Positions 10,000 through 19,252 of a stretch of 64,000 bases of DNA are shown here, one piece after another (within the stretch, counting starts at the first letter, position 1; every line of letters begins with the position of its first letter). The notes below the pieces were generated by a model. It had not been told where the DNA came from, made no database searches, and worked only from the letters and a program-made list of their open reading frames with translations. Source of the stretch: Thermoanaerobacterium butyriciformans (GTDB taxonomy: Bacteria; Bacillota; Thermoanaerobacteria; Thermoanaerobacterales; Thermoanaerobacteraceae); contig NZ_JAGGLT010000009.1 of NCBI RefSeq assembly GCF_017874545.1, positions 1 to 64,000 of the forward strand, in the 5' to 3' direction. A program made the position numbers and the translations under genes.

Positions 10000-10836
10000 A
10001 TGAATTTAGGCATTAGAGCACATGATTTAGAGCATCTTTCAATAGAGAAACTCCCGGAAGAAGTTTTTAAAAAAGGGCTTTCTTCTGTTCAATTGGCCAT
10101 TAATAAATCTTTTCCAGAATTAAATTTGAAAAATGGAAGTTTATCTCCCGGGTTAGCCCGCTATATTGGAGATTCTTTTAAAAGTTATAACATCCAGATT
10201 GCAGTACTTGGATGCTATGTAAACATAATTCATCCAGACTTAGATGAAAGGAGGAGATCATTAGAGTTTTTTAAAGAGCACATCAGGTTTGCAAGGGATT
10301 TTGGATGTAGCATCGTGGGGACAGAGACAGGAAATGTACATGCTAAGATGGGCTTTACTACTGATAACTTCCGCGAAGAGCCTTTTCTTGAAGTTGTAAA
10401 AAGCGTCAGTGAATTAGTAGAAGAGGCAGAGAGATTTGGAGTTTTTGTTGGAATTGAGGCTGGTGTAAATCATCCGGTTTATTCTCCTAAAATGATGGGA
10501 AGGCTTATGGATGAAATAAAATCAAACAATTTGCAGGCTATATTTGACCCGACAAACTTATTGACAGAAGAAAATTACATGAATCAAGATACCATATTTA
10601 ATGAAGCGTTTGAACTTTACGGTGATAGAATTGTGGCTGTTCATGCAAAGGACTTCACAATAAAGAATGGAAAATTAGAATTTGTGCCTGTTGGAAAAGG
10701 TTTGCTGGATTATGATACCATATTTAAATTTATAAAATATAACAAGCCGTACATCAATATTTTGATGGAAAATACAAAAGAACCTTTTATTGACGAAGGC
10801 ATTTTATATTTAAAGCAAAAATACAAAATTGTGTAA
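10000..10836 (+). CDS. Sugar phosphate isomerase/epimerase-like TIM-barrel protein
   Basis: A 278-residue xylose-isomerase-like barrel (AP endonuclease 2 superfamily). It carries the usual acidic and histidine metal ligands spread over strands: GTETGN, GIEAGVNHP, FDPTNL, VHAKDF and LMENTK. The start is ATG 10000 after GAGGTGG (9989-9995), 11 bases after the MATE stop. An earlier in-frame reading overlaps the MATE gene and is not credible. It probably isomerises or epimerises a keto-uronate or related sugar acid in this pathway, but the substrate cannot be told from sequence. Confidence 0.8.
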   Translation: MNLGIRAHDLEHLSIEKLPEEVFKKGLSSVQLAINKSFPELNLKNGSLSPGLARYIGDSFKSYNIQIAVLGCYVNIIHPDLDERRRSLEFFKEHIRFARDFGCSIVGTETGNVHAKMGFTTDNFREEPFLEVVKSVSELVEEAERFGVFVGIEAGVNHPVYSPKMMGRLMDEIKSNNLQAIFDPTNLLTEENYMNQDTIFNEAFELYGDRIVAVHAKDFTIKNGKLEFVPVGKGLLDYDTIFKFIKYNKPYINILMENTKEPFIDEGILYLKQKYKIV

Positions 10837-11088
10837 TGTGAAATCCACAAAAACCACATAAAAATTTTTGATTTTAAGAAGGAATTTTTGGATTTATGTA
10901 GAATATATTAAATTAAAGAAGAGAAAAAGCCAAATATAGATTTATAATATAAAAATTTTTTCAAAAGCGAAATTTGTGATCGTTGATAAATTTTTTAAAT
11001 AATAATGTAAATCATTCACTTTTGAGTTGGGATTTATCATGTTTAACATAGATAATGATGTGAATATTTGTATATAGGATGGTGTTTT
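10837..11088. other. Intergenic region with promoter signals ahead of deoR-type gene
   Basis: It contains the SigH-like element listed at 10878-10910 and a possible SigA pair TTGGGA...GATAAT about 11026-11055. No clear intrinsic terminator follows the isomerase gene. Confidence 0.4.
10878..10910 (+). promoter_or_regulatory. SigH-like promoter element
   Basis: AGGAATT at 10881-10887 is followed after exactly 14 bases by GAAT at 10902-10905. This matches the B. subtilis SigH pattern (AGGAWWW, then GAAT), as in spoVG. The spacer GGATTTATGTA resembles the spacers at 22342 and 34443. It lies about 180 bases ahead of the DeoR-type gene. Confidence 0.5.
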
Positions 11089-11850
11089 ATGTTAGCTGCA
11101 ACAAGAAGAGGTAAGATAAAGGAAATACTGATGAAGAAAAAGTCTGTGAAAGTATCTGAGCTTTGTGAGATGTTCCAGGTATCTGATGAGACAATAAGAA
11201 GAGATCTTGAAGAATTAGAAAAAGAAGGACTAATTGAGAGAAACTATGGCGGTGGGGTACTGAAAAAGAATGTAATTGTTCCGCCGCTCCTAATTAGGAT
11301 GGAAGAAAATATCGAAGAAAAGGAGAAAATAGCGAATAAGGCTTTGGATGAAATAAAAGAAGGCATGAGCATATTTTTAGATGCAGGTTCAACGACGTAT
11401 CAAGTAGCACGCGCTATTAACTATAAAGGTGTAAAAAACTTAACGGTCATAACAAATGGATTAAACATCGCTGCAGAGCTTGCCAGCAATACGGATGTTA
11501 ATTTATTTGTGACTGGTGGGAACTTAAAAAACGTCAATTATTCATTAGTAGGACCAGATACTGTGGAATATGTAAGACGGTACAATGTCGATACAGCTTT
11601 TCTTGCGGCAGCCGGCGTTTCGGCAGAAAAAGGCTTTACAACGTCAGATATTTTTGAAGCGGAAGTTAAAAGGTCTATGCTTGGCTCTGCAAAAACGGCT
11701 ATAGTTGTTGTTGACAGCAGTAAATTTGGAAAGGATGCTATGGTATCATTCTGCAACATAAAGGATGTTGACAAGGTGATAACGTCAGGAGACCAAAATC
11801 TTGATGTGATAGAAGATTTAAAGAGTCATGTCAACATAGTATTGGTATAG
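11089..11850 (+). CDS. DeoR/GlpR-family transcriptional regulator
   Basis: A 253-residue regulator. The N-terminal winged helix (about residues 6-58) has the DeoR helix VSDETIRRDLEELEKEGLIER. The sugar-phosphate-sensing domain (about 75-230) has FLDAGSTT, TNGLNIA and TGG motifs. ATG 11089 follows GGATGGTG; an upstream TTG at 11068 lacks support. It probably represses the uxaE-gnd-uxuB run that begins 41 bases downstream and senses a phosphorylated intermediate, perhaps 6-phosphogluconate or KDG-phosphate (inference). Confidence 0.88.
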   Translation: MLAATRRGKIKEILMKKKSVKVSELCEMFQVSDETIRRDLEELEKEGLIERNYGGGVLKKNVIVPPLLIRMEENIEEKEKIANKALDEIKEGMSIFLDAGSTTYQVARAINYKGVKNLTVITNGLNIAAELASNTDVNLFVTGGNLKNVNYSLVGPDTVEYVRRYNVDTAFLAAAGVSAEKGFTTSDIFEAEVKRSMLGSAKTAIVVVDSSKFGKDAMVSFCNIKDVDKVITSGDQNLDVIEDLKSHVNIVLV

Positions 11851-11891
11851 ATATATTAATGGTCTTTCGTGTTTGAAAGGAGAGAAGAGAA

Positions 11892-13343
11892 ATGATAGGG
11901 AATGTTTTGTCCACGTTGGAAGAGAATGGATTTAAAGTTTACCCTGATTCTCTGATGAAACTTGGAGAAAATATATATATATTCGTCGTTAAAAGGCAAA
12001 ATGAAAAAATGGTCGGCATTCTGTCTTCTAGCGATGTAAAACTTAATGGGGCATATTTTTCTGAAGATAAAAATGTCAGTGATAAGTTGCGTTTAAACAT
12101 ATATCCATTTACTTTTGAAAATTACGTTACATTAAATGGCAAATTTCATATAGGGCCTACAGTTTGCAGAGGAAATTCCTCATTTGGAACAGGTGATAGA
12201 CTCGGACTTGTGACAGCAGCTCAATTAACCGCATTAAAAAAATACGATGTTTTTCCAATATTAGCACAGCAATCTCCAAGAGAGCTTATAAAGACAAATA
12301 GAGATTTTAAAGACGTTCTTTTAAAGGTGGTGCTGGGGGTATTAGAGACAGGATATATAGGACATTTTGGCGCAGATGCAGATCATATCAAGGACGAATA
12401 TTATTTATTGGAAGGTATAAATGCAGGATATACAATGTACACATTGGACTTAAGCGAACAGCTAATTGATATCAGCAGTTTAAATCCATCAGAGATGAGA
12501 AACAAAGCTCAAGAATTATCTCAGGTAAGCAAAGACATAATTAAAGATTTTAGCGGTAAAAAATTAGACATAATTTCAGATAGCGGATATGTTGTATCAG
12601 AAGAGGAACTCTATAAATCGGCGGTTGCTTATGAAAATGCTATGAAGTTTGTGGATAAAGTAAATAACATTTTAAAAGAAAAATTAAGTGATTTTGATAT
12701 GGAGATATCTATAGATGAGGGTGGAAAGGTAACGACTTTGGAGGACCATTTGTATGTAGCAGAATATCTCCACAGAAACGGCATAGATTTCTTCAGCATA
12801 GCACCTAAATTTCCTGGGGAATTTGAAAAGGCTGTTGACTACATTGGAGATTTGGATGAATTTTTGTTAGAGCTCAAAAAACATTACCAGTTGTCAAGGA
12901 TGATAGGCGGGTACAAGATAAGCCTTCATTCAGGAAGCGATAAGTTCAGCATTTACAGGATATTTAGCGATATTACTGAGAAAAATTTTCATATAAAGAC
13001 ATCAGGTACAAGTTGGCTGCAGGCTATAAATTTAATATACGATTATGACAAAGAATTTTACAGGGAACTCTATAAAATCGCTCTTGAAAACCTGGAGGAA
13101 AGCAAAAAGTCTTATAAAGTTCTAATTAAGAAAGAAGATTTTGGTAAAGAACCAGAACTTAATAACCCGAAATTTATTTTAAAACCTGAGATAAAACAGC
13201 TTTTCCATATATCCTTTGGAGTTTTGCTGGATTTAAAGAGAAAAGAAATTGTAGATTTTCTGAATAAATATGAAGAAGAGCATTATAAAATGGTTTCTAA
13301 GAACATAGATAACCATTTGAAAGAAATATTCTATAAAAATTAA
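11892..13343 (+). CDS. uxaE: Tagaturonate/fructuronate epimerase
   Basis: A 483-residue protein of the UxaE family, known from the hexuronate network of Thermotoga. Characteristic segments include VCRGNSSFGTGDRLG, HFGADADHIKD and SLHSGSDKFS, with His, Asp and Glu residues expected to bind a metal. It interconverts D-tagaturonate and D-fructuronate, linking galacturonate to the UxuB/UxuA route. AAAGGAGAG precedes the ATG by about 10 bases. It heads a five-gene run with small gaps. Both this branch and the UxaB/UxaA branch are present, giving two routes from tagaturonate to KDG. Confidence 0.85.
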   Translation: MIGNVLSTLEENGFKVYPDSLMKLGENIYIFVVKRQNEKMVGILSSSDVKLNGAYFSEDKNVSDKLRLNIYPFTFENYVTLNGKFHIGPTVCRGNSSFGTGDRLGLVTAAQLTALKKYDVFPILAQQSPRELIKTNRDFKDVLLKVVLGVLETGYIGHFGADADHIKDEYYLLEGINAGYTMYTLDLSEQLIDISSLNPSEMRNKAQELSQVSKDIIKDFSGKKLDIISDSGYVVSEEELYKSAVAYENAMKFVDKVNNILKEKLSDFDMEISIDEGGKVTTLEDHLYVAEYLHRNGIDFFSIAPKFPGEFEKAVDYIGDLDEFLLELKKHYQLSRMIGGYKISLHSGSDKFSIYRIFSDITEKNFHIKTSGTSWLQAINLIYDYDKEFYRELYKIALENLEESKKSYKVLIKKEDFGKEPELNNPKFILKPEIKQLFHISFGVLLDLKRKEIVDFLNKYEEEHYKMVSKNIDNHLKEIFYKN

Positions 13344-13361
13344 TCTTAGGAGGAGAAACTA

Positions 13362-14339
13362 ATGAGTGTAAAGATAGCTATTGTAAATTCCAGTAGTTTC
13401 GGGAGAAATTTTCCTGAGCATTTAGAAAAACTGAAATCCTTTGGAGAAGTTGATAGGTTTCAATTTCCATACGATATGAGAGGCAAAGAATTGGCTCACG
13501 AACTTATGGGATACTCAATCATCATAGCCAGTGTGAAGCCGTACTATGACAAGGAGTTTTTCCAGTATAAAGACAAGACGCTTCTTATTACAAGGCATGG
13601 CATAGGATACGACAACATTGATATAAAAAGCGCTCAAGAAAAAGGGACATACGTTACAAAGGTTGACGGATACGTTGAAAGAGAAGCTGTTGCAGAATCA
13701 GCAGTTACATTACTTCTTGATGTGATTAGAAAAGTAAGAGCAGCTTCATTAAAAGTAAAAGAAGGCAAATGGAGTGAAAGAGCTAGCTTCATGGGGTGCG
13801 AGATAAGAGATAAAGTTGTAGGTATAATTGGCATCGGCAATATTGGAAGCAGGGTTTGTGAAATATTGAAATATGGATTTAATGCTAAAGTTATAGCATA
13901 CGATCCGTATCTGGCACCGGGTTTAATAAGAGAAAGAGGAGCAGAACCGGTAAAGACTTTAGAAGAGCTTCTCAAGACGGCAGACATGATATCTTTAAAT
14001 GCATCGTTAAATGCAGGAAATTACCACATGCTATCTAAAAAAGAATTTTCAATAATGAAAAAAGGCGTTTATATTGTTGATACGGCTAGAGGAGAGCTTA
14101 TAGACCAGGATGCCTTAATAAAAGCTCTTGATGATGGAATTGTTGCCGGTGTAGGCATGGATGTTGTTGAAAATGAACCTATTGATGAGAATCATCCGCT
14201 TTTAGCGTATGAAAATGTCATTATCACGCCACATATTTCTGCATACACTAGAGAATGTTTAAAAGGAATGGGAGACAAAGTCGTTTCAGATGTGGAGAAA
14301 GTTTTAAATGGCGAAGTTCCTGATGGCGTGATAAAATGA
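13362..14339 (+). CDS. D-isomer-specific 2-hydroxyacid dehydrogenase
   Basis: A 325-residue NAD(P)-dependent dehydrogenase. The Rossmann motif GIGNIGSRV is near residue 160, followed by DTARGELID, ENEPIDENHP and the catalytic HISAYT. This is the family of phosphoglycerate dehydrogenase and 2-ketogluconate/hydroxypyruvate reductases. A TAGGAGGAG lies 6 bases before the ATG. Between UxaE and a kinase next to gnd, a role as a 2-keto-gluconate or other keto-sugar-acid reductase is plausible. SerA-like function is less likely because no ACT domain is present. Confidence 0.82.
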   Translation: MSVKIAIVNSSSFGRNFPEHLEKLKSFGEVDRFQFPYDMRGKELAHELMGYSIIIASVKPYYDKEFFQYKDKTLLITRHGIGYDNIDIKSAQEKGTYVTKVDGYVEREAVAESAVTLLLDVIRKVRAASLKVKEGKWSERASFMGCEIRDKVVGIIGIGNIGSRVCEILKYGFNAKVIAYDPYLAPGLIRERGAEPVKTLEELLKTADMISLNASLNAGNYHMLSKKEFSIMKKGVYIVDTARGELIDQDALIKALDDGIVAGVGMDVVENEPIDENHPLLAYENVIITPHISAYTRECLKGMGDKVVSDVEKVLNGEVPDGVIK

Positions 14340-14357
14340 GAATCGTGGAGGATTAAT

Positions 14358-15842
14358 ATGGAAGATAGGTTAGCTCTTTGTGTTGATATAGGTACGACTA
14401 ATTTAAAAGCAGGCGTTGTAGATAAAGACGGAAATGTATTAAGCCTTTCTAGGTCTGAGATTCCGCTAGAGAGGGATAATAATGGAAAGGCTGAACATAA
14501 TCCAGAAGTGCTTTTTGCAGCGTTTGTTAAGGCGGCAAAGGAAGCATCAAGGGGATTTGAAGGGAAAATTTCGCTGATAATACCATCGTCTTACATGTTT
14601 GGATTAGTTCCGGTTGATAATGATTTAAACCCATTGATGGGGATAATGACGCTTCTTGATTTAAGGGCAAAGGAAACTTATGAAGACCTGTTAAGCACAA
14701 TTGATGTAAATGAAGCGTACAAAAGGACAGGCTTTGCACCTACATTTCATGCACCTTTATTTAAGATTTTTTGGTTAAAACAAAGGAGAAGAGAAGTATT
14801 TGATAAAGCCAAGTATTTTTTAAGCTCAAAAGATTATATAATATCAAAGCTGCTTGATAAGCCGTATACAGAACCAAGCATATCATCCGCTACAGGTCTT
14901 ATGAATATTAATACACTTAAATGGGACAGTTATTCGCTTAATGCTTTGGGAATAGATGAAAGCAGGTTACCTGAGATAGTGCCGTCAGATGGAATTTTGG
15001 CTGAGTTGCCACAAAAATCAAAAGAGCTTTTGGGTTTGGAAGGAGATGTAAAACTTCTTCCTGGTGTTTATGATGGTGGGGCAGTAGGTATAGGCATCGG
15101 AGCATTTGAAGAAGGTGTTGGCGCGATAAATATAGGCACTACTGGAATGTTTAGAGTAGCTTATCCTGAAGCTATACTGGATAAAGAAGACTCAATGAGG
15201 CTTCAAACGTATTACCTTTCATCAGGAAAATGGTTTGTCGGTGCAGCCATAAACAATGCAGGGATAATTTTAAGGTGGTTAAGAGACAATATTTTTAATG
15301 TAAGTTATGATGAACTGACAAATGAGGCTTTAAAGGTAGATACATCAAATCTCTTTTTCTTGCCGTATATCACAGGAGAGAGAGATAAGGAAATTGGGAA
15401 TATTGCATCAGGTGTATATTTTGGGCTGAAAAACAATCACAATAAAGGGCATATGATCAAGGCTGGAATGGAAGGTGTTGCGTACTCTTTAAGGATGCTT
15501 TATGAAGCAGTCAAGGACAACAACGTTGAAGTTAAAGAGATAAGGGCAGGAGGAGGTGGTACGAACTCTGATTTATGGATGGACATATTTTCATCTGTAT
15601 TAGGCCTGCCTATAAAGGTATCTAATGTAGAAGAGCCTGAGCTTTTAGGTTCAGCATTGCTTGGCTTCTATTCACTAGGGATATATAAAGACCTTGATGA
15701 GGCGACAAAGAAAATGGTAAAAATAAAAAATGTTTATGTGCCTCAAGATGAAAAAATAAGGCAGTATGACAAGGGATTTCAATTTTTTAAGTTGATGACA
15801 AAGGATTTAAAGAACCTATTTGAGGTTCACAGTAAATTATAA
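14358..15842 (+). CDS. FGGY-family carbohydrate kinase, probable gluconokinase
   Basis: A 494-residue kinase with the FGGY N-terminal phosphate motif DIGTTNLKAG (residues 9-18) and later ATP-site motifs NIGTTGMF and AGGGGTNSDLWMDI. Immediately downstream is gnd, which uses 6-phosphogluconate, so gluconate is the most likely substrate. The same gluconokinase/gnd/uxaE neighbourhood is known from Thermotoga. GTGGAGGA precedes ATG 14358. Xylulose or another sugar acid cannot be excluded from sequence alone. Confidence 0.82.
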   Translation: MEDRLALCVDIGTTNLKAGVVDKDGNVLSLSRSEIPLERDNNGKAEHNPEVLFAAFVKAAKEASRGFEGKISLIIPSSYMFGLVPVDNDLNPLMGIMTLLDLRAKETYEDLLSTIDVNEAYKRTGFAPTFHAPLFKIFWLKQRRREVFDKAKYFLSSKDYIISKLLDKPYTEPSISSATGLMNINTLKWDSYSLNALGIDESRLPEIVPSDGILAELPQKSKELLGLEGDVKLLPGVYDGGAVGIGIGAFEEGVGAINIGTTGMFRVAYPEAILDKEDSMRLQTYYLSSGKWFVGAAINNAGIILRWLRDNIFNVSYDELTNEALKVDTSNLFFLPYITGERDKEIGNIASGVYFGLKNNHNKGHMIKAGMEGVAYSLRMLYEAVKDNNVEVKEIRAGGGGTNSDLWMDIFSSVLGLPIKVSNVEEPELLGSALLGFYSLGIYKDLDEATKKMVKIKNVYVPQDEKIRQYDKGFQFFKLMTKDLKNLFEVHSKL

Positions 15843-15860
15843 AAGATGGAGGTTAATAAG

Positions 15861-17267
15861 ATGAACAACATTGGATTAATTGGACTAGCCGTAATGGGAC
15901 AAAATCTAGCTTTAAATATTGCAAGAAAGGGCTATAGCCTGTCAGGCTACAATAGATCTCGTCAAAAGACTGATGAATTTATAAATGAAAAGGTGAAAGA
16001 CGAAAAGATTTATCCATACTACGATATTAAATCATTCGTAGAGTCTTTGGAAAAGCCAAGAAAAATAATCCTCATGGTTAAGGCTGGTAAGCCTGTTGAC
16101 GATGTCATACAAGAACTTTTACCGTATCTAGACAAAGGGGATTTAATAATAGATGGTGGCAATTCATACTTTAAAGACACAAACAGGAGAATTGAAGAAC
16201 TGAAAGCAAAGGGAATATATTATTTAGGTATGGGTGTTTCTGGCGGCGAATACGGTGCACTGCATGGACCGTCGTTGATGCCTGGTGGAACAAAAGAGGC
16301 TTATGACATGGTAAATGAATTGCTTCTTAAAATAGCTGCCCAAACAGAATCTGGCCCATGCTGCACATATGTTGGCAATTATTCTGCCGGACATTTTGTA
16401 AAGATGGTTCATAATGGAATAGAATATGCTATAATGCAGTCAATATCAGAAGTATACGACGTGATGAGGAAGGTTTTGAAGCTTTCCAGTGAAGAAATTG
16501 GCAATATATTTGAAGAATGGAATAAAGGTGAGCTTAATTCATATTTGATGGAAATATCGTATAAAATCATGAAGCATAAAGACGAAAAGACGGGAAGGCC
16601 ACTTGTAGAGCTTATTCTAGATGAAGCAGAACAAAAGGGTACAGGTAAGTGGACGGCAGAGACGTCTCTTGACTTGGGAATTCCTACACCATCATTAAAT
16701 CTTGCAGTTGTTGGAAGAGCATTGTCTTTCTTTAAAGAAGAAAGAACTAAGATTTCAAAGAGAGTACAGAGAAATTATCCTACAGGCAATTTAAACAGAG
16801 ATGAAATAATTGAGGATTTAAAGAATTCGCTGCTTTTTGCTGTATTTGCCTCCTTTTCACAAGGGCTTTGGCTTATATCTGAAGCATCAAAGGTGTACAA
16901 CTACAATATAGATCTTTCTGAAGTCTTAAGAATTTGGAAAGGTGGATGCATTATAAGGGCCAGAATTTTAGATTTCTTAAGAGAAATCCTCTCTGATGAC
17001 AAAACAAATATCAACTTGTTAAACAGTCAAAAGTCTATAAGCTATTTGGAAGAAAAATTAGAATCTATAAAGAAAGTGACAAAACTGGCTAAAGATTTCT
17101 ACATCCCGACGCTTACGATTAATTCTTCGCTAGATTATTTCTTTAGCATGTCAGAAGCAAATCTTCCTGCAAACTTAATACAAGGACAGAGGGACTTCTT
17201 CGGTGCACATACTTATAGAAGAATTGATATGGAAGGCATTTTCCATACAGAGTGGGAGCAAGATTAA
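15861..17267 (+). CDS. gnd: 6-phosphogluconate dehydrogenase, decarboxylating
   Basis: A 468-residue Gnd. It has the N-terminal Rossmann motif GLAVMGQNLALN, the substrate motif MVHNGIEYAIMQ, the helical-domain signature IWKGGCIIRA and the C-terminal GAHTYRRID. It converts 6-phosphogluconate to ribulose-5-phosphate, CO2 and NAD(P)H. GGAGG (15848-15852) lies inside an apparent ATG 15846 start, so ATG 15861, 8 bases further on, is the real start. It is 18 bases after the kinase gene. It gives an oxidative exit for gluconate made or imported by this locus. Confidence 0.95.
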   Translation: MNNIGLIGLAVMGQNLALNIARKGYSLSGYNRSRQKTDEFINEKVKDEKIYPYYDIKSFVESLEKPRKIILMVKAGKPVDDVIQELLPYLDKGDLIIDGGNSYFKDTNRRIEELKAKGIYYLGMGVSGGEYGALHGPSLMPGGTKEAYDMVNELLLKIAAQTESGPCCTYVGNYSAGHFVKMVHNGIEYAIMQSISEVYDVMRKVLKLSSEEIGNIFEEWNKGELNSYLMEISYKIMKHKDEKTGRPLVELILDEAEQKGTGKWTAETSLDLGIPTPSLNLAVVGRALSFFKEERTKISKRVQRNYPTGNLNRDEIIEDLKNSLLFAVFASFSQGLWLISEASKVYNYNIDLSEVLRIWKGGCIIRARILDFLREILSDDKTNINLLNSQKSISYLEEKLESIKKVTKLAKDFYIPTLTINSSLDYFFSMSEANLPANLIQGQRDFFGAHTYRRIDMEGIFHTEWEQD

Positions 17268-17300
17268 CAATATAAAATTTTGAGTAGGGAGAGAATTGGG

Positions 17301-18917
17301 ATGAAATTAAAAATACATGAATTAAAAGATCCTAAGAAATGGGAAGAGATGGGGATAAAGCTTCCGCAGTTTGATATAGATAAGGTAATAGACGAAACAA
17401 AGAAGAATCCAAGATGGATTCACTTTGGAGCAGGCAATATATTTAGAGGATTTATAGCAATGCTGCAGCAAACACTTCTGAATAAAGGCTTGGCAGATTC
17501 AGGTATAATCGCAGTTGAATCGTACGATTTTGAAGTGCACGACAAGATATACGTGCCTTATGATAATTTAGGGCTACTAGTTATAATGAATTCCGATGGA
17601 ACATTGGAAAAAGAAGTAGTAGGCAGCATAAGCGATATTTTGCTTGCAGATCCGTCGAACAAAGAAAATTGGGATAGATTGAATGAAATATTCTCTAATC
17701 CTTCGCTTCAAATAGTAAGTATGACAATAACAGAAAAAGGCTACAATCTAAAAGATTTTGCAGGTAATTTTATAAAAGAAGTCATGGAAGACATTGAAGC
17801 AGGACCGGAGAATCCTAAGAATGTCGTGTCAAAGCTTGTATCTCTTGTTTACTCTAGGTATAAAAAGGGAGAGTATCCTCTCGCACTTGTCAGCCTAGAC
17901 AATTTCTCTGGCAATGGTGAAAGGCTTCACAGTGCTGTAATGACAATTGCCGAGGAATGGGCAAATAAAGGATTTGTAGACAAGGGATTTACTCAATATT
18001 TAAATGATCCGTCAAAGATTTCTTTCCCGCTTACGATGATAGACAAGATAGTTCCAAGGCCACATGAATTAGTAAAAAAATCATTAGAGGAAAAAGGCTT
18101 AGAAGATATGAACATAATCAAGACATCTAAAAATACAGTAATTGCTCCATTTGTAAATGCTGAAAAAGCTCAATACTTGGTTATAGAAGATAAATTTCCC
18201 AATGGGCGCATGAAACTTGAAGAGGCAGGAGTCCTTTTGACCGACAAAGAGACAGTTGAAAAAGTCGAGAGAATGAAAGTCACAACATGCTTAAATCCGC
18301 TTCATACAGCATTAGCTATATACGGATGCTTATTAGATTATAGAACAATAGCAGATGAAATGAAGGATGATTGTTTAAGAAAGCTGGTTGAAAAAATTGG
18401 CTATGTTGAAGGGATGCCTGTTGTCATAAATCCAAAAGTACTTGATCCGGAAGAATTTATAAAAGAAGTAATCGAAGTAAGGCTTCCGAACCCGTACATG
18501 CCGGATACGCCACAGAGAATCGCAACAGATACATCACAAAAGATGGGAATCAGGTTTGGGGAGACGATTAAATCGTATATTCATAGAAGCGATCTTGAAG
18601 TAAATGACTTAAAATTTATACCATTAGTCATAGCAGGTTGGTGCAGATATCTGATGGGGATTGATGATGAAGGAAATCATATGGATTTAAGTCCAGATCC
18701 GCTTTTAAATGATTTAAAATCTCACGTATCAAATATCAGGCTTGGCGATGTTGACTCCGTAAAAGACAACTTAAGGCCCATTCTTTCAAACAAAGAAATA
18801 TTTGGACTTGACTTGTATGAGGTTGGCTTGGGAGAAAAGGTAGAAAGCTACTTTAAAGAATTGATTTCTGGTACTGGTGCAGTAAGAAGCACACTTAAAA
18901 AATACCTTGAATGCTAA
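17301..18917 (+). CDS. uxuB: Mannitol dehydrogenase family protein, probable fructuronate reductase (mannonate oxidoreductase)
   Basis: A 538-residue long-chain polyol dehydrogenase with WIHFGAGNIFRGF at the dinucleotide site and the family motif FPLTMIDKIVPRP with its conserved Lys. The length matches the long UxuB-like proteins of Thermotoga rather than the ~486-residue E. coli form. It should reduce D-fructuronate to D-mannonate, using the product of UxaE. ATG 17301 follows AGGGAG; the TTG at 17280 has no upstream ribosome site. It ends at a strong terminator. Mannonate dehydratase (uxuA) is not in the window. Confidence 0.82.
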   Translation: MKLKIHELKDPKKWEEMGIKLPQFDIDKVIDETKKNPRWIHFGAGNIFRGFIAMLQQTLLNKGLADSGIIAVESYDFEVHDKIYVPYDNLGLLVIMNSDGTLEKEVVGSISDILLADPSNKENWDRLNEIFSNPSLQIVSMTITEKGYNLKDFAGNFIKEVMEDIEAGPENPKNVVSKLVSLVYSRYKKGEYPLALVSLDNFSGNGERLHSAVMTIAEEWANKGFVDKGFTQYLNDPSKISFPLTMIDKIVPRPHELVKKSLEEKGLEDMNIIKTSKNTVIAPFVNAEKAQYLVIEDKFPNGRMKLEEAGVLLTDKETVEKVERMKVTTCLNPLHTALAIYGCLLDYRTIADEMKDDCLRKLVEKIGYVEGMPVVINPKVLDPEEFIKEVIEVRLPNPYMPDTPQRIATDTSQKMGIRFGETIKSYIHRSDLEVNDLKFIPLVIAGWCRYLMGIDDEGNHMDLSPDPLLNDLKSHVSNIRLGDVDSVKDNLRPILSNKEIFGLDLYEVGLGEKVESYFKELISGTGAVRSTLKKYLEC

Positions 18918-18937
18918 ATATAAAATGAAATTAGAGA

Positions 18938-18972
18938 GTGCAGAGGAAAATTTCCTTTGCACTTTTTATTTT
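18938..18972 (+). terminator. Intrinsic terminator after uxuB
   Basis: The arm at 18938-18949 pairs with 18951-18962 (GTGCAGAGGAAA / TTTCCTTTGCAC, one G-U pair, ends open as loop), followed by TTTTTATTTTT. It closes the uxaE-uxuB operon. Confidence 0.9.
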
Positions 18973-19027
18973 TATAAAAATAAATTATAATAAAAGAAAA
19001 AAATAATAATAACGGTGGTGTTGAAAA

Positions 19028-19252
19028 ATGGATAATACTTTAAAAAAGAAAGTACTGGACATTATTGAAGAGTTACCTGAGGATAAGATCGTAGAAGTAA
19101 TTGATTTTATGGAATTTTTAAAATTAAAAGATGAAGCAGAAGATGATGAAATACTTAATGATAAAGAATTGATGGAATCTATAGAAAGAGGATTAAAAGA
19201 TATAGAGAACGGTAATGTATATGACTTTGAGGACGTGTTTAAAGATGTATAA
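19028..19252 (+). CDS. Small acidic antitoxin-like protein of a RelE/ParE-type module
   Basis: A 74-residue, strongly acidic protein. The N-terminal helix LKKKVLDIIEELPEDKIVEVIDFMEFL resembles DUF2281-type antitoxins, and the C terminus is a disordered acidic tail that would wrap the toxin. GGTGGTG lies upstream of the ATG. The last 8 bases overlap the next gene in another frame, the normal arrangement for a coupled toxin-antitoxin pair. Identification rests on the partner and context. Confidence 0.75.
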   Translation: MDNTLKKKVLDIIEELPEDKIVEVIDFMEFLKLKDEAEDDEILNDKELMESIERGLKDIENGNVYDFEDVFKDV

